Part shown: one piece after another, positions 26,816 to 36,518 of the stretch | Position numbering within the stretch: the stretch's first letter is position 1 | Layout of the letters: each line of letters begins with the position of its first letter | Assembly (NCBI GenBank): GCA_902535365.1 | Contig: CACATF010000001.1 | Coordinates: 380,077-444,076 of the forward strand | Length of the DNA: 64,000 bases | Direction: 5' to 3' | Origin: an uncultured SAR86 cluster bacterium | GTDB taxonomy: Bacteria; Pseudomonadota; Gammaproteobacteria; Magnimaribacterales; TMED112 | Made by a program: the position numbers and the translations under genes | The notes under the pieces: model-generated | What the model saw: the letters and a program-made list of their open reading frames with translations, nothing else | Told to the model about the DNA's origin: nothing | Databases searched by the model: none

Positions 26816-27906
26816 AGTATTTAAAGCTATTATTTCTCAGTCTTGGTGTTGTGACCTTGCTGGTTTTTATTTCCTTACAATTTCCTTCTGTAAAAAAAGA
26901 AATATACAAAACTCTTTTTAAGGCAACTGTTAATAATTCCATGAGCGTATGGGAGGATAATAACTCTCTTAAAGCAACAGTATGTGGTTCTGGAACTCCA
27001 TTGAGAACAAAAAACGTAGCTCAGTCATGCATTATGGTTGAAGCTGGGAATGATCTATACATAGTTGACGTTGGAGATGGTAGTGTTGCTAATATTCAAC
27101 GTTGGGGCATTAATCTTAGCAATCTCAAAGCGGCTTTAATTACGCATTTGCATTCTGACCATATTGCAGATTTACCTGACTTAAACTTACTGAGCTGGGT
27201 AAATAGATCAAGAGAACAAAATTTAACTATATTTGGGCCAGAGGGCATCGAAACAACAATCAAAGGATTCAACCAAGCTTATGTCTTAGATCATAAATTC
27301 CGAAATGAACACCATGGTGATGAGCAAGCTCCTTTAGGTGTGGATGAAATGGTTGCAAATACGATTGATGGCGAAGGCGTTATACTTAGCGATAATGGTT
27401 TAACAGTCACAGCTTTTTTAGTTGAGCATGATCCAGTTACACCGGCATATGGATATAGGTTTGATTACAAAGGTCGATCAATTGTAATAAGCGGTGACAC
27501 AGCATACAGCACTAACCTGATTAATTTTGCAAAGGATGTTGATCTTTTGTTTCACGATGCCATCTCATACGAGATGACAGATATTAACACTGAAGCAATG
27601 AACAGTTTTTATGAAACTACCAATAACGATTTTTATCGATTTGGTGCCGATTTATTTCAGCATATTGAAGATTACCATACTCCCTTTGAAGAGGTGGCTA
27701 TTGTTGCGAAACAGAGCAATGCAAAGAAGCTCATTTTCTACCATGTCATTCCAACACCAACAAAACCTATTGATGGATTAATGAAAAATATCATGACTGA
27801 GAAGGTCGATCAGCATCACAAGGATTGGCTCTTTGCCGAAGAAGGATTAACTATAGAGCTACCTCTTAATAGTGATGAAATAGTTATGTCTAACTTCGAT
27901 GCATAA
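26812..27906 (+). CDS. Membrane-anchored RNase Z-like MBL-fold hydrolase
   Basis: An N-terminal hydrophobic segment (about 4-24) precedes a metallo-beta-lactamase domain. Its motifs are CGSGTPLRTK (about 57-66), the metal site LITHLHSDHIADLPDL (about 103-118), VEHDPVTPAYGYRF, SGDTAYSTN, FHDAIS and a terminal FYHVIP. This is the RNase Z/ElaC-like layout, but the signal anchor makes a tRNA-processing role unlikely; an exported hydrolase is the better inference. It shares 4 bp with the upstream gene and is followed by 59 bp before the protease gene. Confidence 0.8.
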   Translation: MKYLKLLFLSLGVVTLLVFISLQFPSVKKEIYKTLFKATVNNSMSVWEDNNSLKATVCGSGTPLRTKNVAQSCIMVEAGNDLYIVDVGDGSVANIQRWGINLSNLKAALITHLHSDHIADLPDLNLLSWVNRSREQNLTIFGPEGIETTIKGFNQAYVLDHKFRNEHHGDEQAPLGVDEMVANTIDGEGVILSDNGLTVTAFLVEHDPVTPAYGYRFDYKGRSIVISGDTAYSTNLINFAKDVDLLFHDAISYEMTDINTEAMNSFYETTNNDFYRFGADLFQHIEDYHTPFEEVAIVAKQSNAKKLIFYHVIPTPTKPIDGLMKNIMTEKVDQHHKDWLFAEEGLTIELPLNSDEIVMSNFDA

Positions 27907-27965
27907 ATCTTGGTTTTATATCTATTTGTGCTAATCTAATCATCCACTAATTAAAGGAAGGGCAA

Positions 27966-30413
27966 ATGAAAATTTCAAAATCAATTTTATTTTTTACAAC
28001 ATTATTTTTTATTAACCTTAATGCTCAAGATATTCCACCAGAAGTCTTAGAGAGAATGCCAGCCGAGATGAAAGAAAAAATTCTGGCTGAAAAAGAGGAG
28101 AAATCAAAAGATTACGAAACTGTACAAGAATTTCTCGATGACGGTGAGTACGAAACTAATGATGGGTTTATGACACTGCATAAAAACGTTGAAGACGATG
28201 AATATTTTTTACAGCTTGATAAAAATGACCTTGAAAAAGAATTTATCTATTTCGCTTATGTATTAAATGCACCACAAGCTGCTGGTGTGAGAGGTGGAGC
28301 CATAGGTCAAGGTGCTGTTTTAGAGTTCCGAAGATTCAAGGATGAAATAGCACTTTTCAAAAAGAATACCAATTTTTCAAACGAGACTGATAATAACATT
28401 GGAAAAGCCGACCTAACTAACATTATGGAAGCTTTCTTAGATTCATTTGAAGTTGTTGTTGAAGAGGGTGAAAGTATTGTTATCTCAGTAAGCGACCTCT
28501 TTTTATCAGAAACTTTAACTTCTGTATCACCTAACCTTCCAAGGGAATATAGAGATTTTGTTGATCTAGATCTAGGCAGGCTTGATGACGATAAAACGTT
28601 TATTAATCAAGTTAGAAACTATCCAAAAAATACTGCTGTTGAGGTTACTTTTGGTTTTTCTAACCCAAAACCAAACCAAAGGAACGCTGTTTACGCTGTT
28701 GCAGACGCAAGATTTACTTCTATAGTAGCTAGGCATTTATTTGTAGAAATGCCTGATGATCAGTTCAATACAAGAGTTGCTGATCAAAGGGTAGGGTATT
28801 TTTCACAAAGAGTTACTGACCTATCAACTTATGATAATTATCCACAAAGAGATTTAATTAATAAGTGGAGATTAATTAAAAAAGATCCAGAAGCAGAGCT
28901 ATCTGAACCAGTAAATCCAATTGTTTTCTGGGTTGAAAAATCAACACCAGAGGAGATTAAGCCCATGGTAGTTAAAGGCATAGAGGCATGGAATTTGGCT
29001 TTTGAGCGAGCTGGGTTTAAAAATGCCATTGTGGCTAAGATACAACCGGATGATGCCGATTGGGATGCAGGCGATATTCAATACAATGTTGTTAGATGGT
29101 CATCATCGCCAAGACCAGCGTTTTCAGGCTATGGTCCAAGTATTGGAAATCCAAGAACTGGTGAATTAATAGCTGCAGACATAGTACAAGAATTTAACGC
29201 GATCAAAAGAGGCTATAACTACAGAAAGCTTTGGGGCTGGACCCCTGAAAATGATCCACTTGAGCAGTGGATAATAAGTCTGACAATACATGAAGTCGGC
29301 CACACTATAGGATTACGACATAACTTCAGTGCCAGTTATTTGTATGGTCCTAGAGAAGTGCATGATAAAAATATCACTGGCAATACAACGATTTCTTCAA
29401 TTATGGATTATGACCCAATCAATATTGCACCACCAGGCTTGGAGCAAGGAAATTACTTTCCAACAGAACCTGGTGAATATGATAGATGGGCTGTTGAGTT
29501 TGCCTACAAACCAAACTTAACAGATGAAGAGAGAGCGGAGCTGCTAGCTTTATCGGTATTGCCTGCATACAGATATGGTACTGATGGTGATGCTATGGGT
29601 ACGCCAGGCAGAAATATAGACCCAAGAACCAGAAGAGGTGATATGTCTAATGATGTTGTGACATACACAGCCGATAGATTCATTACATTGGATAATAAAA
29701 TAGCTGAACTGCCTGAAATTTATAATGATGAGGGTGAAACAAAAAACGATTTCACTAATTCTTTCTATAGTCTTGTAAGTGATAAAGGCAGATTTATGGA
29801 TATTGTTGCAGGCCAAGTTGGTGGCGTTTATGTAACAAGGCTTGTTAATGGGCAAGACGATGTCAACGCGTACGAACCAGTGCCGTATGAAAAACAAAAA
29901 GCCGCAATGGACCTAATTACTTCTAAGTTTCTCGCAAATGGAGTTTGGGATTTCGATCCAAAAATTATAAAGAACTTACAAAGAGAGAAAAGAGCAACAG
30001 GCTACGGTGGCGGTGGCAATGAAGATCCACAGTTACATGAGTATGTTTTAAGAATGCAAACAAGGGTGCTCGCTTCACTATTGCATCCTGCTGTTATGAC
30101 AAGACTAGTAGACTCATCAGAATATGGAAATACTTATCTTCCAGATGAGGTGTTAAGTGACTTGTTTAACGGTATGTTTGTAGCTGGAGAAACTCCAGAT
30201 ACGTACAAAAGGAACCTTCAGTCATTTTATGTTGATGCTTTAATCAGTGTTTTTGATGATAAGAGTGAATATGATGATATTGCTAAAGCTGCAGTATTTG
30301 CCTCTTTACAAGAAATTAATAAGTTCACCAAAACTAATTCCAGAAAGCCTGATGTTAAAAATCACTATCTGTATTTAAATTGGAAAGTTGATAGTTTCTT
30401 TGAAGATTATTGA
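27966..30413 (+). CDS. Secreted zinc-dependent metalloprotease (DUF5117/DUF4953 type)
   Basis: The 815-aa product has a signal peptide (about 1-20), a DUF5117-like N-terminal domain (YFLQLDKNDLEKEFIYFAYVL), and a metzincin-like site HEVGHTIGLRHNF (His442, Glu443, His446, His452) followed by SSIMDYDPINIAPPG. A DUF4953-like C-terminal part follows. These features define the DUF5117/5118 family of extracytoplasmic metalloproteases; physiological substrates are not known. It has a good ribosome-binding site (AAAGGAAGGG) and ends just before a strong bidirectional-looking terminator. Confidence 0.88.
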   Translation: MKISKSILFFTTLFFINLNAQDIPPEVLERMPAEMKEKILAEKEEKSKDYETVQEFLDDGEYETNDGFMTLHKNVEDDEYFLQLDKNDLEKEFIYFAYVLNAPQAAGVRGGAIGQGAVLEFRRFKDEIALFKKNTNFSNETDNNIGKADLTNIMEAFLDSFEVVVEEGESIVISVSDLFLSETLTSVSPNLPREYRDFVDLDLGRLDDDKTFINQVRNYPKNTAVEVTFGFSNPKPNQRNAVYAVADARFTSIVARHLFVEMPDDQFNTRVADQRVGYFSQRVTDLSTYDNYPQRDLINKWRLIKKDPEAELSEPVNPIVFWVEKSTPEEIKPMVVKGIEAWNLAFERAGFKNAIVAKIQPDDADWDAGDIQYNVVRWSSSPRPAFSGYGPSIGNPRTGELIAADIVQEFNAIKRGYNYRKLWGWTPENDPLEQWIISLTIHEVGHTIGLRHNFSASYLYGPREVHDKNITGNTTISSIMDYDPINIAPPGLEQGNYFPTEPGEYDRWAVEFAYKPNLTDEERAELLALSVLPAYRYGTDGDAMGTPGRNIDPRTRRGDMSNDVVTYTADRFITLDNKIAELPEIYNDEGETKNDFTNSFYSLVSDKGRFMDIVAGQVGGVYVTRLVNGQDDVNAYEPVPYEKQKAAMDLITSKFLANGVWDFDPKIIKNLQREKRATGYGGGGNEDPQLHEYVLRMQTRVLASLLHPAVMTRLVDSSEYGNTYLPDEVLSDLFNGMFVAGETPDTYKRNLQSFYVDALISVFDDKSEYDDIAKAAVFASLQEINKFTKTNSRKPDVKNHYLYLNWKVDSFFEDY

Positions 30414-30440
30414 TCTTTAACTTAGATATTAATTTTGTGA

Positions 30441-30471
30441 AATGGCGGTCTTTAAAAGGCCGCCATTTTAG
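30441..30471 (+). terminator. Rho-independent terminator after the metalloprotease gene
   Basis: AATGGCGG (30441-30448) pairs with CCGCCATT (30460-30467). The inner TCTT/AAGG bases extend it to about 12 bp with a three-base TAA loop, and TTTTA follows. The GC-rich stem stands out in AT-rich surroundings. It lies between two convergent genes, and A-rich sequence on the left lets it serve the minus-strand gene as well. Confidence 0.85.
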
Positions 30472-33400
30472 TTTTGGAAACTGACAATTATTTTCTTAAT
30501 TGCTCCATCTCTTTCAAATATCTTTTTACTGATATTTTGAGGAAGCAAAAGTCCAGTTATTTTCTCTGTTTCTCCAGATGAATATGTTATTTCAATCAAT
30601 GATTTGCGTGATCTTTGGTAGACAACAGGTGTTTGACATATGGTAAAGGCAAAAGACCCTTTCTTTAATTCAATTATACTTCTATGGCCTTTGGAGTTGA
30701 TGTGCTCAAAGTTTGCCCTTTTTGTTAGATATTCATTTTCATTGAAGATTCCATTGCTAAAACTTATCTGACCATTTGATGTTTCCACGCCCAGTTCTGC
30801 CATTCTCGCAATAATATCCTCTTTAACCTGACCAGTCATTCCAGGCTGTTGTGCACCTTTGCCAGCTGGTGTATGTGAATAAGGATCTGTTGGAATGGCT
30901 CCGTACTCTAGTGGCGTTTTGTCTGCACCTATACCCTTATTGATTTCAAAATAGTGTTTTTTCAGCTTATTAATTACTCTAACCCCGGCTTTTTCATCTA
31001 TAGCTTTTTGAATAAGTTCTTGAACAGCTATAAGCAGTTTTGAAACCATATGCCAGTAGATCGAACCTAACCCTTCATAACCATAAAATGTGCCTGATCT
31101 TCCAGTAAATGACTTATGATCAAAAACCTTTTCATATATTGCGCAAACCTTAGCTTTATCATTTTTTAACAATGCCGAGTAAGTATCTGGCAGCTGATCA
31201 AGAGCCAATCCCAATGCAGCGGCATTATTAAAATTACCATTGAAGTGAAAAATACCTTTACTGTCTTTGACTATAATTGTTTTATTCTTGTCTTTAAGAA
31301 GCTTCACCAAAAGTTTCGAAGAGTGAACAAGTTTTTTTGGGACAATATTTTTCTCAAGGAAGCCTGGAAGTTTTTTTGCCGGGTATAAGATGTAACTTAG
31401 CTGATCTTTTCTGTAAAGCTCACTATTCTTAAGAGAATCAAGCAGTGCTACTGCTTGTTTTGGATTTATCTTGCCTGAGCTTAAGGCTGCTACCTGACCC
31501 TCTAACATTTCAGGCAAATGAGATATTTTTACCTTATCTTTATCAATAGTAAGAAGATTGTAAGCATGATATAGGTTGTCTGGTCTTTTGTTCATTTCTA
31601 TAGCGTGATCTAAGTGTTCATTGAGTGAAGCAAGGAATGCAATCACGTCAGCTTTTGGTATTTCGACGTACTGACCAGTAAATTTATTCTTATAAATCTT
31701 ATTTCTATAAAGCGAGCCTGCCTTCCCAAGCTTATTAACCACTTCAAATCTTGACTTATCAGTGGATCGTAATTTTGCTTCATTAAATATTTTTGAAACT
31801 GATGAGAAGTATGTTCTTAGTTCATGTGAGATAACTAGATCGGATCCATTAAAATCCGTTAGTAAATCCACAAGATATTTAGAAAACCTTCTCAAGTAAA
31901 ACAAGGTAACCATTGAGACGCCATTGCCAACAAGTGCATTGTTTGCATCATTCCATTCAGGTCTTTGAGTATTAAGCCATATGCCCGCTTCAGGTATAAA
32001 ATTCGATATCTTCGCAAGAAGAGTAACAAGCAATTTTTCTGCAAGCGTAGCCCTAACTAAAGCATCTTTACTGTTCGCTAAGAGAGCACCATCAGATCCA
32101 ATTTTATTTTTTGCCTTGTCAATCTTATCGGCTTCAGCAAAATCATAATCAATAGTATTTTTTGGATCTTTCATGATTTGTGTATGGGATTTTATTTTGT
32201 AGGGAACATTTGCATAGACAAAACACGATCTATTCAAAAGTTCTGACATATGATCAGGGTTGTGTTTATTTGAGAACTCTAAAAGTTTTAATAGATAAAT
32301 TATTTGATGATCTCCCCAATAACCTATATAAGCCCAAGGATTATCGGGTTCTATTCTTTCCCAATCAAAACCATCTTTAGTGACTCGATAAGGGTTGTAA
32401 CCCTCAAAAGTCGACGCATTTAAGAATCTAAATATCATGCTATTAATAAATGATGGGTATGATTGCGCAAGGGCCTCCCAGTTTTGAAAAATATCTCTCC
32501 AATTTCCCTGATAATCAAGAACATCTTTGCCAGTTGTCTCATCAGTCATATTGATATCAAACTTGTTCCATGGTCTGCTTGGATCCCCATGCCTGCGACT
32601 AAATTTAAGTGGCAAATATTCATGAGCTAGTCTGTAAAAATCGTCGTTTGCATGATCAGAAAGCTTGAGTAATTTTTTTAAATGAAATGTATTTGGAAGT
32701 TGGTCTAGTTTGTCTTTGTATTTTGTGAGAATTTTTTTATTGGCCTTACCTAAATACTGAATAAAGTCATCTCGACGCACTTGATAGTTATTATCAAAAA
32801 TGCCGCCACGCATAATATTAAATAGAACATTAGCAAAATGTCTGGCATTGCGATTGCTGTCTTCAGTAAGCTGCAACCCATCAGCAGCAGCTACGAGTTT
32901 GGTTAGCTCGTTGGAACCATCTTCAGCATCAGTTAATACTTCTTGATGTAATTTTTTATTTTTTCTTATTTGAGAAATTAGTTGTGTCACACCTGAAGCA
33001 TCTTTATTAACGTCTGCTAATATTGTCCAGTTTTTATGACTTTTAGCTCCCAATGAAAAAGACGAATTAATGAAATAGGCACCTCGCTCACCTTTAACAT
33101 CATCTTCATTGTCGAGCTTATGCCCAGTTCTAAATTTTTGTAACTGTGCCGATGAAAGTAATCTGTTTGTATTTTTAAAGTCTGGCGACCAGACCACATT
33201 AGATTTTAGTGCCTCGCTTGGTTCAGCTCTGTCGATGATGACAGCACTTAATGCAAAAATTCCAAGTTTAGAGTGACGATCAAGTTCTGATCTCTTGTAG
33301 GCATCGACTAAATTGCTTGTGCTGTTTTGTAATGCCTCTTCAACACCCCAAGGCATAATGTTTTGGATTCCATCAACAAATTCAACTTTTATTTTGCTGC

Positions 33401-33911
33401 CACTTAAGTTTTTAAATCGAGCTGTTCTAACAAATCCAAACTTTTTTGATGTTGTCCACTCATAGCTAAACGATATTTTAAGATCATGATTGACCTCCTC
33501 AAAGATAGCTTTGTTGCCTTTAAAATTTTTATATAGATTATTCGCACAATCATATATTCCATCGTGTCTAGGTGAAAAAGGCTCCCATAAAAACTTTTTA
33601 CTGCCTTTGTGAACTATAAAAATTGATTTTGAACCTGTATTTTCAATGTTGTCAGTTATCTTGTCGTCGGTAACATATGGAAACAATGCATTATTTGAAT
33701 TTGACCGACCAGCACTGATGCCGCCATTGCTTGATAAAAATAACCAATGATCATTTGAGCTAACAATGCTCATAAAAAATGGCCGCATGTTTGCTACATT
33801 TGAAATCTTATAGAATAGCTCTCCATTGTAATGGATTTGCTCCCCAACTGCATTTTGATGGTTGGTCTTATCTAACAGACCATTAATTAAAAGTGCATTA
33901 TATTTTTTCAT
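30468..33911 (-). CDS. Large GH94-like carbohydrate-active enzyme (glycoside phosphorylase-like)
   Basis: This 1,147-aa protein has no clear signal peptide. The N-terminal beta-sandwich region carries SSNGGISAGRSNSNNALFPY (about 59-78), as in GH94 glycoside phosphorylases. An (alpha/alpha)6-type catalytic region carries RRHGDPSRPWN and NTQRPEWNDANNALVGNG, where WND (Asp655) resembles the WND motif holding the general-acid aspartate of cellobiose phosphorylase. The length is near that of beta-1,2-oligoglucan phosphorylases. The substrate is not provable; a glucan-derived oligosaccharide is inferred from the divergent GH-A glycosidase and GPH transporter genes next door. No frameshift is seen. 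Confidence 0.6.
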   Translation of the reverse strand: MKKYNALLINGLLDKTNHQNAVGEQIHYNGELFYKISNVANMRPFFMSIVSSNDHWLFLSSNGGISAGRSNSNNALFPYVTDDKITDNIENTGSKSIFIVHKGSKKFLWEPFSPRHDGIYDCANNLYKNFKGNKAIFEEVNHDLKISFSYEWTTSKKFGFVRTARFKNLSGSKIKVEFVDGIQNIMPWGVEEALQNSTSNLVDAYKRSELDRHSKLGIFALSAVIIDRAEPSEALKSNVVWSPDFKNTNRLLSSAQLQKFRTGHKLDNEDDVKGERGAYFINSSFSLGAKSHKNWTILADVNKDASGVTQLISQIRKNKKLHQEVLTDAEDGSNELTKLVAAADGLQLTEDSNRNARHFANVLFNIMRGGIFDNNYQVRRDDFIQYLGKANKKILTKYKDKLDQLPNTFHLKKLLKLSDHANDDFYRLAHEYLPLKFSRRHGDPSRPWNKFDINMTDETTGKDVLDYQGNWRDIFQNWEALAQSYPSFINSMIFRFLNASTFEGYNPYRVTKDGFDWERIEPDNPWAYIGYWGDHQIIYLLKLLEFSNKHNPDHMSELLNRSCFVYANVPYKIKSHTQIMKDPKNTIDYDFAEADKIDKAKNKIGSDGALLANSKDALVRATLAEKLLVTLLAKISNFIPEAGIWLNTQRPEWNDANNALVGNGVSMVTLFYLRRFSKYLVDLLTDFNGSDLVISHELRTYFSSVSKIFNEAKLRSTDKSRFEVVNKLGKAGSLYRNKIYKNKFTGQYVEIPKADVIAFLASLNEHLDHAIEMNKRPDNLYHAYNLLTIDKDKVKISHLPEMLEGQVAALSSGKINPKQAVALLDSLKNSELYRKDQLSYILYPAKKLPGFLEKNIVPKKLVHSSKLLVKLLKDKNKTIIVKDSKGIFHFNGNFNNAAALGLALDQLPDTYSALLKNDKAKVCAIYEKVFDHKSFTGRSGTFYGYEGLGSIYWHMVSKLLIAVQELIQKAIDEKAGVRVINKLKKHYFEINKGIGADKTPLEYGAIPTDPYSHTPAGKGAQQPGMTGQVKEDIIARMAELGVETSNGQISFSNGIFNENEYLTKRANFEHINSKGHRSIIELKKGSFAFTICQTPVVYQRSRKSLIEITYSSGETEKITGLLLPQNISKKIFERDGAIKKIIVSFQN

Positions 33912-33959
33912 TTATGTGGCTCATGAAAGCTTAATAGTTTACATTCTTTAACTGATCTT

Positions 33960-34967
33960 ATGAATATACTTAAAAAATTGCTTGCTTTAATAATATTTGG
34001 TCTAGCACTCACAGCACATTCAAACGAAAGAGACGTAATTACAATTAAAGGCAATCATCTTCATGTGAATAATGAAATGTATTTTATGAAGGGCCTTTGT
34101 TATCACCCAGTCCCTAAGGGCGAGACAGCTAGAAGTTTTTATAACCTGGATCAAGATCTGGCATTAATGGTCGAAGCAGGAGTGAATACAATTAGGGTGT
34201 ATGAGCCTATCGATGATAAAGAAGTATTAGATAAGCTCGATGCAGCTGGCATTAAGGTAATTATTAGTTTTGGTTACAACAACCCCAATGCATTTGATAT
34301 TGCTACAGGTGGTTTTATTGAATACATACAAAAATACAAAGATCATAATGCAATTCTCCTGTGGGAGTTAGGTAATGAATACAATTACCATCCAGAATGG
34401 TTTGGCGGCGATATAAATATTTGGTACAAGACCTTAGATATTGCAGCAGGTCTAATTCAAATGATTGATGAATCAAGACCTGTTTCAACGGCACATGGAG
34501 AGTTACCTCAAGACGATGTCTTAGCTTATGGCAAGAATATTGATATCTGGGGTGTGAATGTTTATCGATGGGATAAGCCAGCTTCAATTCTTCGCGAGTG
34601 GCGCATCAAAAATGTAAAAAAACCAATTTATTATGCCGAAGCTGGTGCTGACAGTTACATGGCAACAACACAACTTGGTTATTTTGAAGGGGAAAGCCAA
34701 GAAGCGCAGGCAGATGCGAATAGGAATATCCTTCAAGCAATAATTGAAAATAAAAAACACAATGCTGGTGTCATGTTATTCCAATTCACCGATGGATGGT
34801 GGAAAGCAGGCAATCCTGATCAGCATGATAAAGGTGGTTGGGCTCCTAATAGTGGAGGTGTGCCATATGATGGTGCTCCAAATGAAGAATGGTGGGGAAT
34901 TGTTGATATTGATCGCAACAAAAAACTAACCTTTGATGTTGTCAAACAAGCCTATACCCAAAATTAA
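33960..34967 (+). CDS. Secreted clan GH-A TIM-barrel glycosidase/glucanosyltransferase-like protein
   Basis: The 335-aa protein has a signal peptide (about 1-21) and a single TIM barrel. It has MKGLCYHPVPKGET (about 43-56) and GVNTIRVYEP, the acid/base glutamate in LLWELGNEYNYH (Glu140) and the nucleophile glutamate in PIYYAEAGAD (Glu227). This pair placement is characteristic of clan GH-A, close to GH2 C-domain, GH17 or GH72-like enzymes. It probably trims a beta-glucan in the periplasm. Its stop is immediately followed by the MFS start (1 bp overlap). Confidence 0.75.
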   Translation: MNILKKLLALIIFGLALTAHSNERDVITIKGNHLHVNNEMYFMKGLCYHPVPKGETARSFYNLDQDLALMVEAGVNTIRVYEPIDDKEVLDKLDAAGIKVIISFGYNNPNAFDIATGGFIEYIQKYKDHNAILLWELGNEYNYHPEWFGGDINIWYKTLDIAAGLIQMIDESRPVSTAHGELPQDDVLAYGKNIDIWGVNVYRWDKPASILREWRIKNVKKPIYYAEAGADSYMATTQLGYFEGESQEAQADANRNILQAIIENKKHNAGVMLFQFTDGWWKAGNPDQHDKGGWAPNSGGVPYDGAPNEEWWGIVDIDRNKKLTFDVVKQAYTQN

Positions 34968-36388
34968 TGAATTCTGTCACTGAAACACAGTATGCAAAAG
35001 TTCCATTAGGCCAAAAAATAGCTTTTGGACTTGGGATGTTGGCAAATCAGCTATTTCCGGCAGCGGTTTCTATCTTTATGGTTGTGTTGGTACAGGATCT
35101 TGGGTTTGATCCAATGTTGTGGGGTATCATTTTCTTTGTTCCCAGATTATTTGATGCAATCACAGACCCTATTATGGGGTTCATTTCAGACAATACTAAA
35201 TCAAAGTGGGGTAAAAGAAGACAGTACGTCATGCTCGGTGGGCTTATCATGGGTGTTTCTTTTATTTTCATGTGGCAGCTTTATGCAGCTAATGGTCTAA
35301 CTTATAACTTTTGGTATTTCTTAATCCTATCCATAGTTTTTTATTTAGGCTTAACAATTTTTAGCATTCCTTATGTGGCAATGGGCTATGAGATGAGCAC
35401 AGATTTTCATGAAAGAACAAGATTGATGGCTATCGCACAATGGATTGGGCAATGGGCTTGGGTATTAGCTCCTTGGATCTGGGTAATAATCTATGACCAG
35501 ACTTTATTCGCCAGTGCTGAGGCAGGCACCAGGGAACTCTCGATCTACATAGGCATAGTTTGCACAATATTAGCTCTTGTTCCAGCTGTTTTTGTGAAAA
35601 GTAAATCCACACTTGATGATACAAACTTAACACCAATCAATGCACAAAATATTGGTAACAGTGTGGTGAATATATTTGTCGCATTTAAGGACGCTTATCT
35701 CAACAAACCATTTAGAAAGCTTTGTATTGCTACGTTCTTAATTTTCAATTCTTTTCAAACAATTGCAGCCTTCTCCTTTTTTATCATTGTGCATTATTTA
35801 TTTGCCGGTGATGCCGGAGCAGCCGGAGTTTGGCCTACTTTGCATGGAAGTGTCGGCGCACTTATTACTACATTTATCGTTATTCCAACTATCACTAGAA
35901 TGTCTGAGCATTTCGGTAAAAAGAAAACATTTTTAATCTCACAGGCCATATCAATTTTTGGTTACATATTATTTTGGTTCTTGTTTGTTCCAGGTAAACC
36001 TTATCTATTTTTATATGCATTGCCATTTTTCTCATTTGGAATTGGCGGATTATTCACTTTGATGATGAGTATGACTGCCGATGTATGTGATTATGAAGAG
36101 TACCGTAATGGTCTGCCAAGAAAAGAGGGAATCTTTGGAGCTGTGTACTGGTGGATGGTTAAATTTGGTACTGCCATTGCAGGTTTATTTACTGGCTTCA
36201 TTATGTCTTATGTTGGATTCAATCCAGATGCAGCAACCCAAACTGATGAAGCGCTTACAGGACTGAGATTGGCCTATACCTTAATACCTATCACTGGTAC
36301 GTTATTAGCAATTTACGTCATGCGAAATTATGAGATTGATGAAGAGGAAGCTAATAGAATTAGATTAGAAATTTCAAAATCTAAGTAG
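34967..36388 (+). CDS. GPH-family (MelB-like) sugar:cation symporter
   Basis: The 473-aa protein has about 12 transmembrane helices. It has the glycoside-pentoside-hexuronide signature RLFDAITDPIMGFISDNTKSKWGKRRQYVMLG (about 61-92) and the second-half DVCDYEEYRNGLPRKEGIFGAVYWW block. It should import a glycoside or oligosaccharide with Na+ or H+. Coupling to the GH-A glycosidase start-to-stop, and the neighbouring GH94-like enzyme, suggest uptake of the glycosidase product for cytoplasmic breakdown. Confidence 0.85.
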   Translation: MNSVTETQYAKVPLGQKIAFGLGMLANQLFPAAVSIFMVVLVQDLGFDPMLWGIIFFVPRLFDAITDPIMGFISDNTKSKWGKRRQYVMLGGLIMGVSFIFMWQLYAANGLTYNFWYFLILSIVFYLGLTIFSIPYVAMGYEMSTDFHERTRLMAIAQWIGQWAWVLAPWIWVIIYDQTLFASAEAGTRELSIYIGIVCTILALVPAVFVKSKSTLDDTNLTPINAQNIGNSVVNIFVAFKDAYLNKPFRKLCIATFLIFNSFQTIAAFSFFIIVHYLFAGDAGAAGVWPTLHGSVGALITTFIVIPTITRMSEHFGKKKTFLISQAISIFGYILFWFLFVPGKPYLFLYALPFFSFGIGGLFTLMMSMTADVCDYEEYRNGLPRKEGIFGAVYWWMVKFGTAIAGLFTGFIMSYVGFNPDAATQTDEALTGLRLAYTLIPITGTLLAIYVMRNYEIDEEEANRIRLEISKSK

Positions 36389-36424
36389 TCATAGAATTCT
36401 TTTTAAGTTAAATTAATCAATCCT

Positions 36425-36501
36425 AGACCCGTAGCTCAGTTGGCTAGAGCGCTGCCTTGACATGGCAGAGGTCGTTGGTTCAAGTCCAATCGGGTCTACC
36501 A
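36425..36501 (+). tRNA. tRNA-Val (anticodon GAC)
   Basis: A complete 77-nt cloverleaf is present: acceptor AGACCCG/CGGGTCT, D loop AGCTCAGTTGGCTAGAGC, anticodon stem CTGCC/GGCAG with loop TTGACAT (anticodon GAC), T arm with GTTCAAGTC, and an encoded CCA. It reads GUC/GUU valine codons. The final A of CCA is also the A of an in-frame ATG of the next gene. Confidence 0.97.
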
Positions 36502-36518
36502 TGATATATAATCAACCA

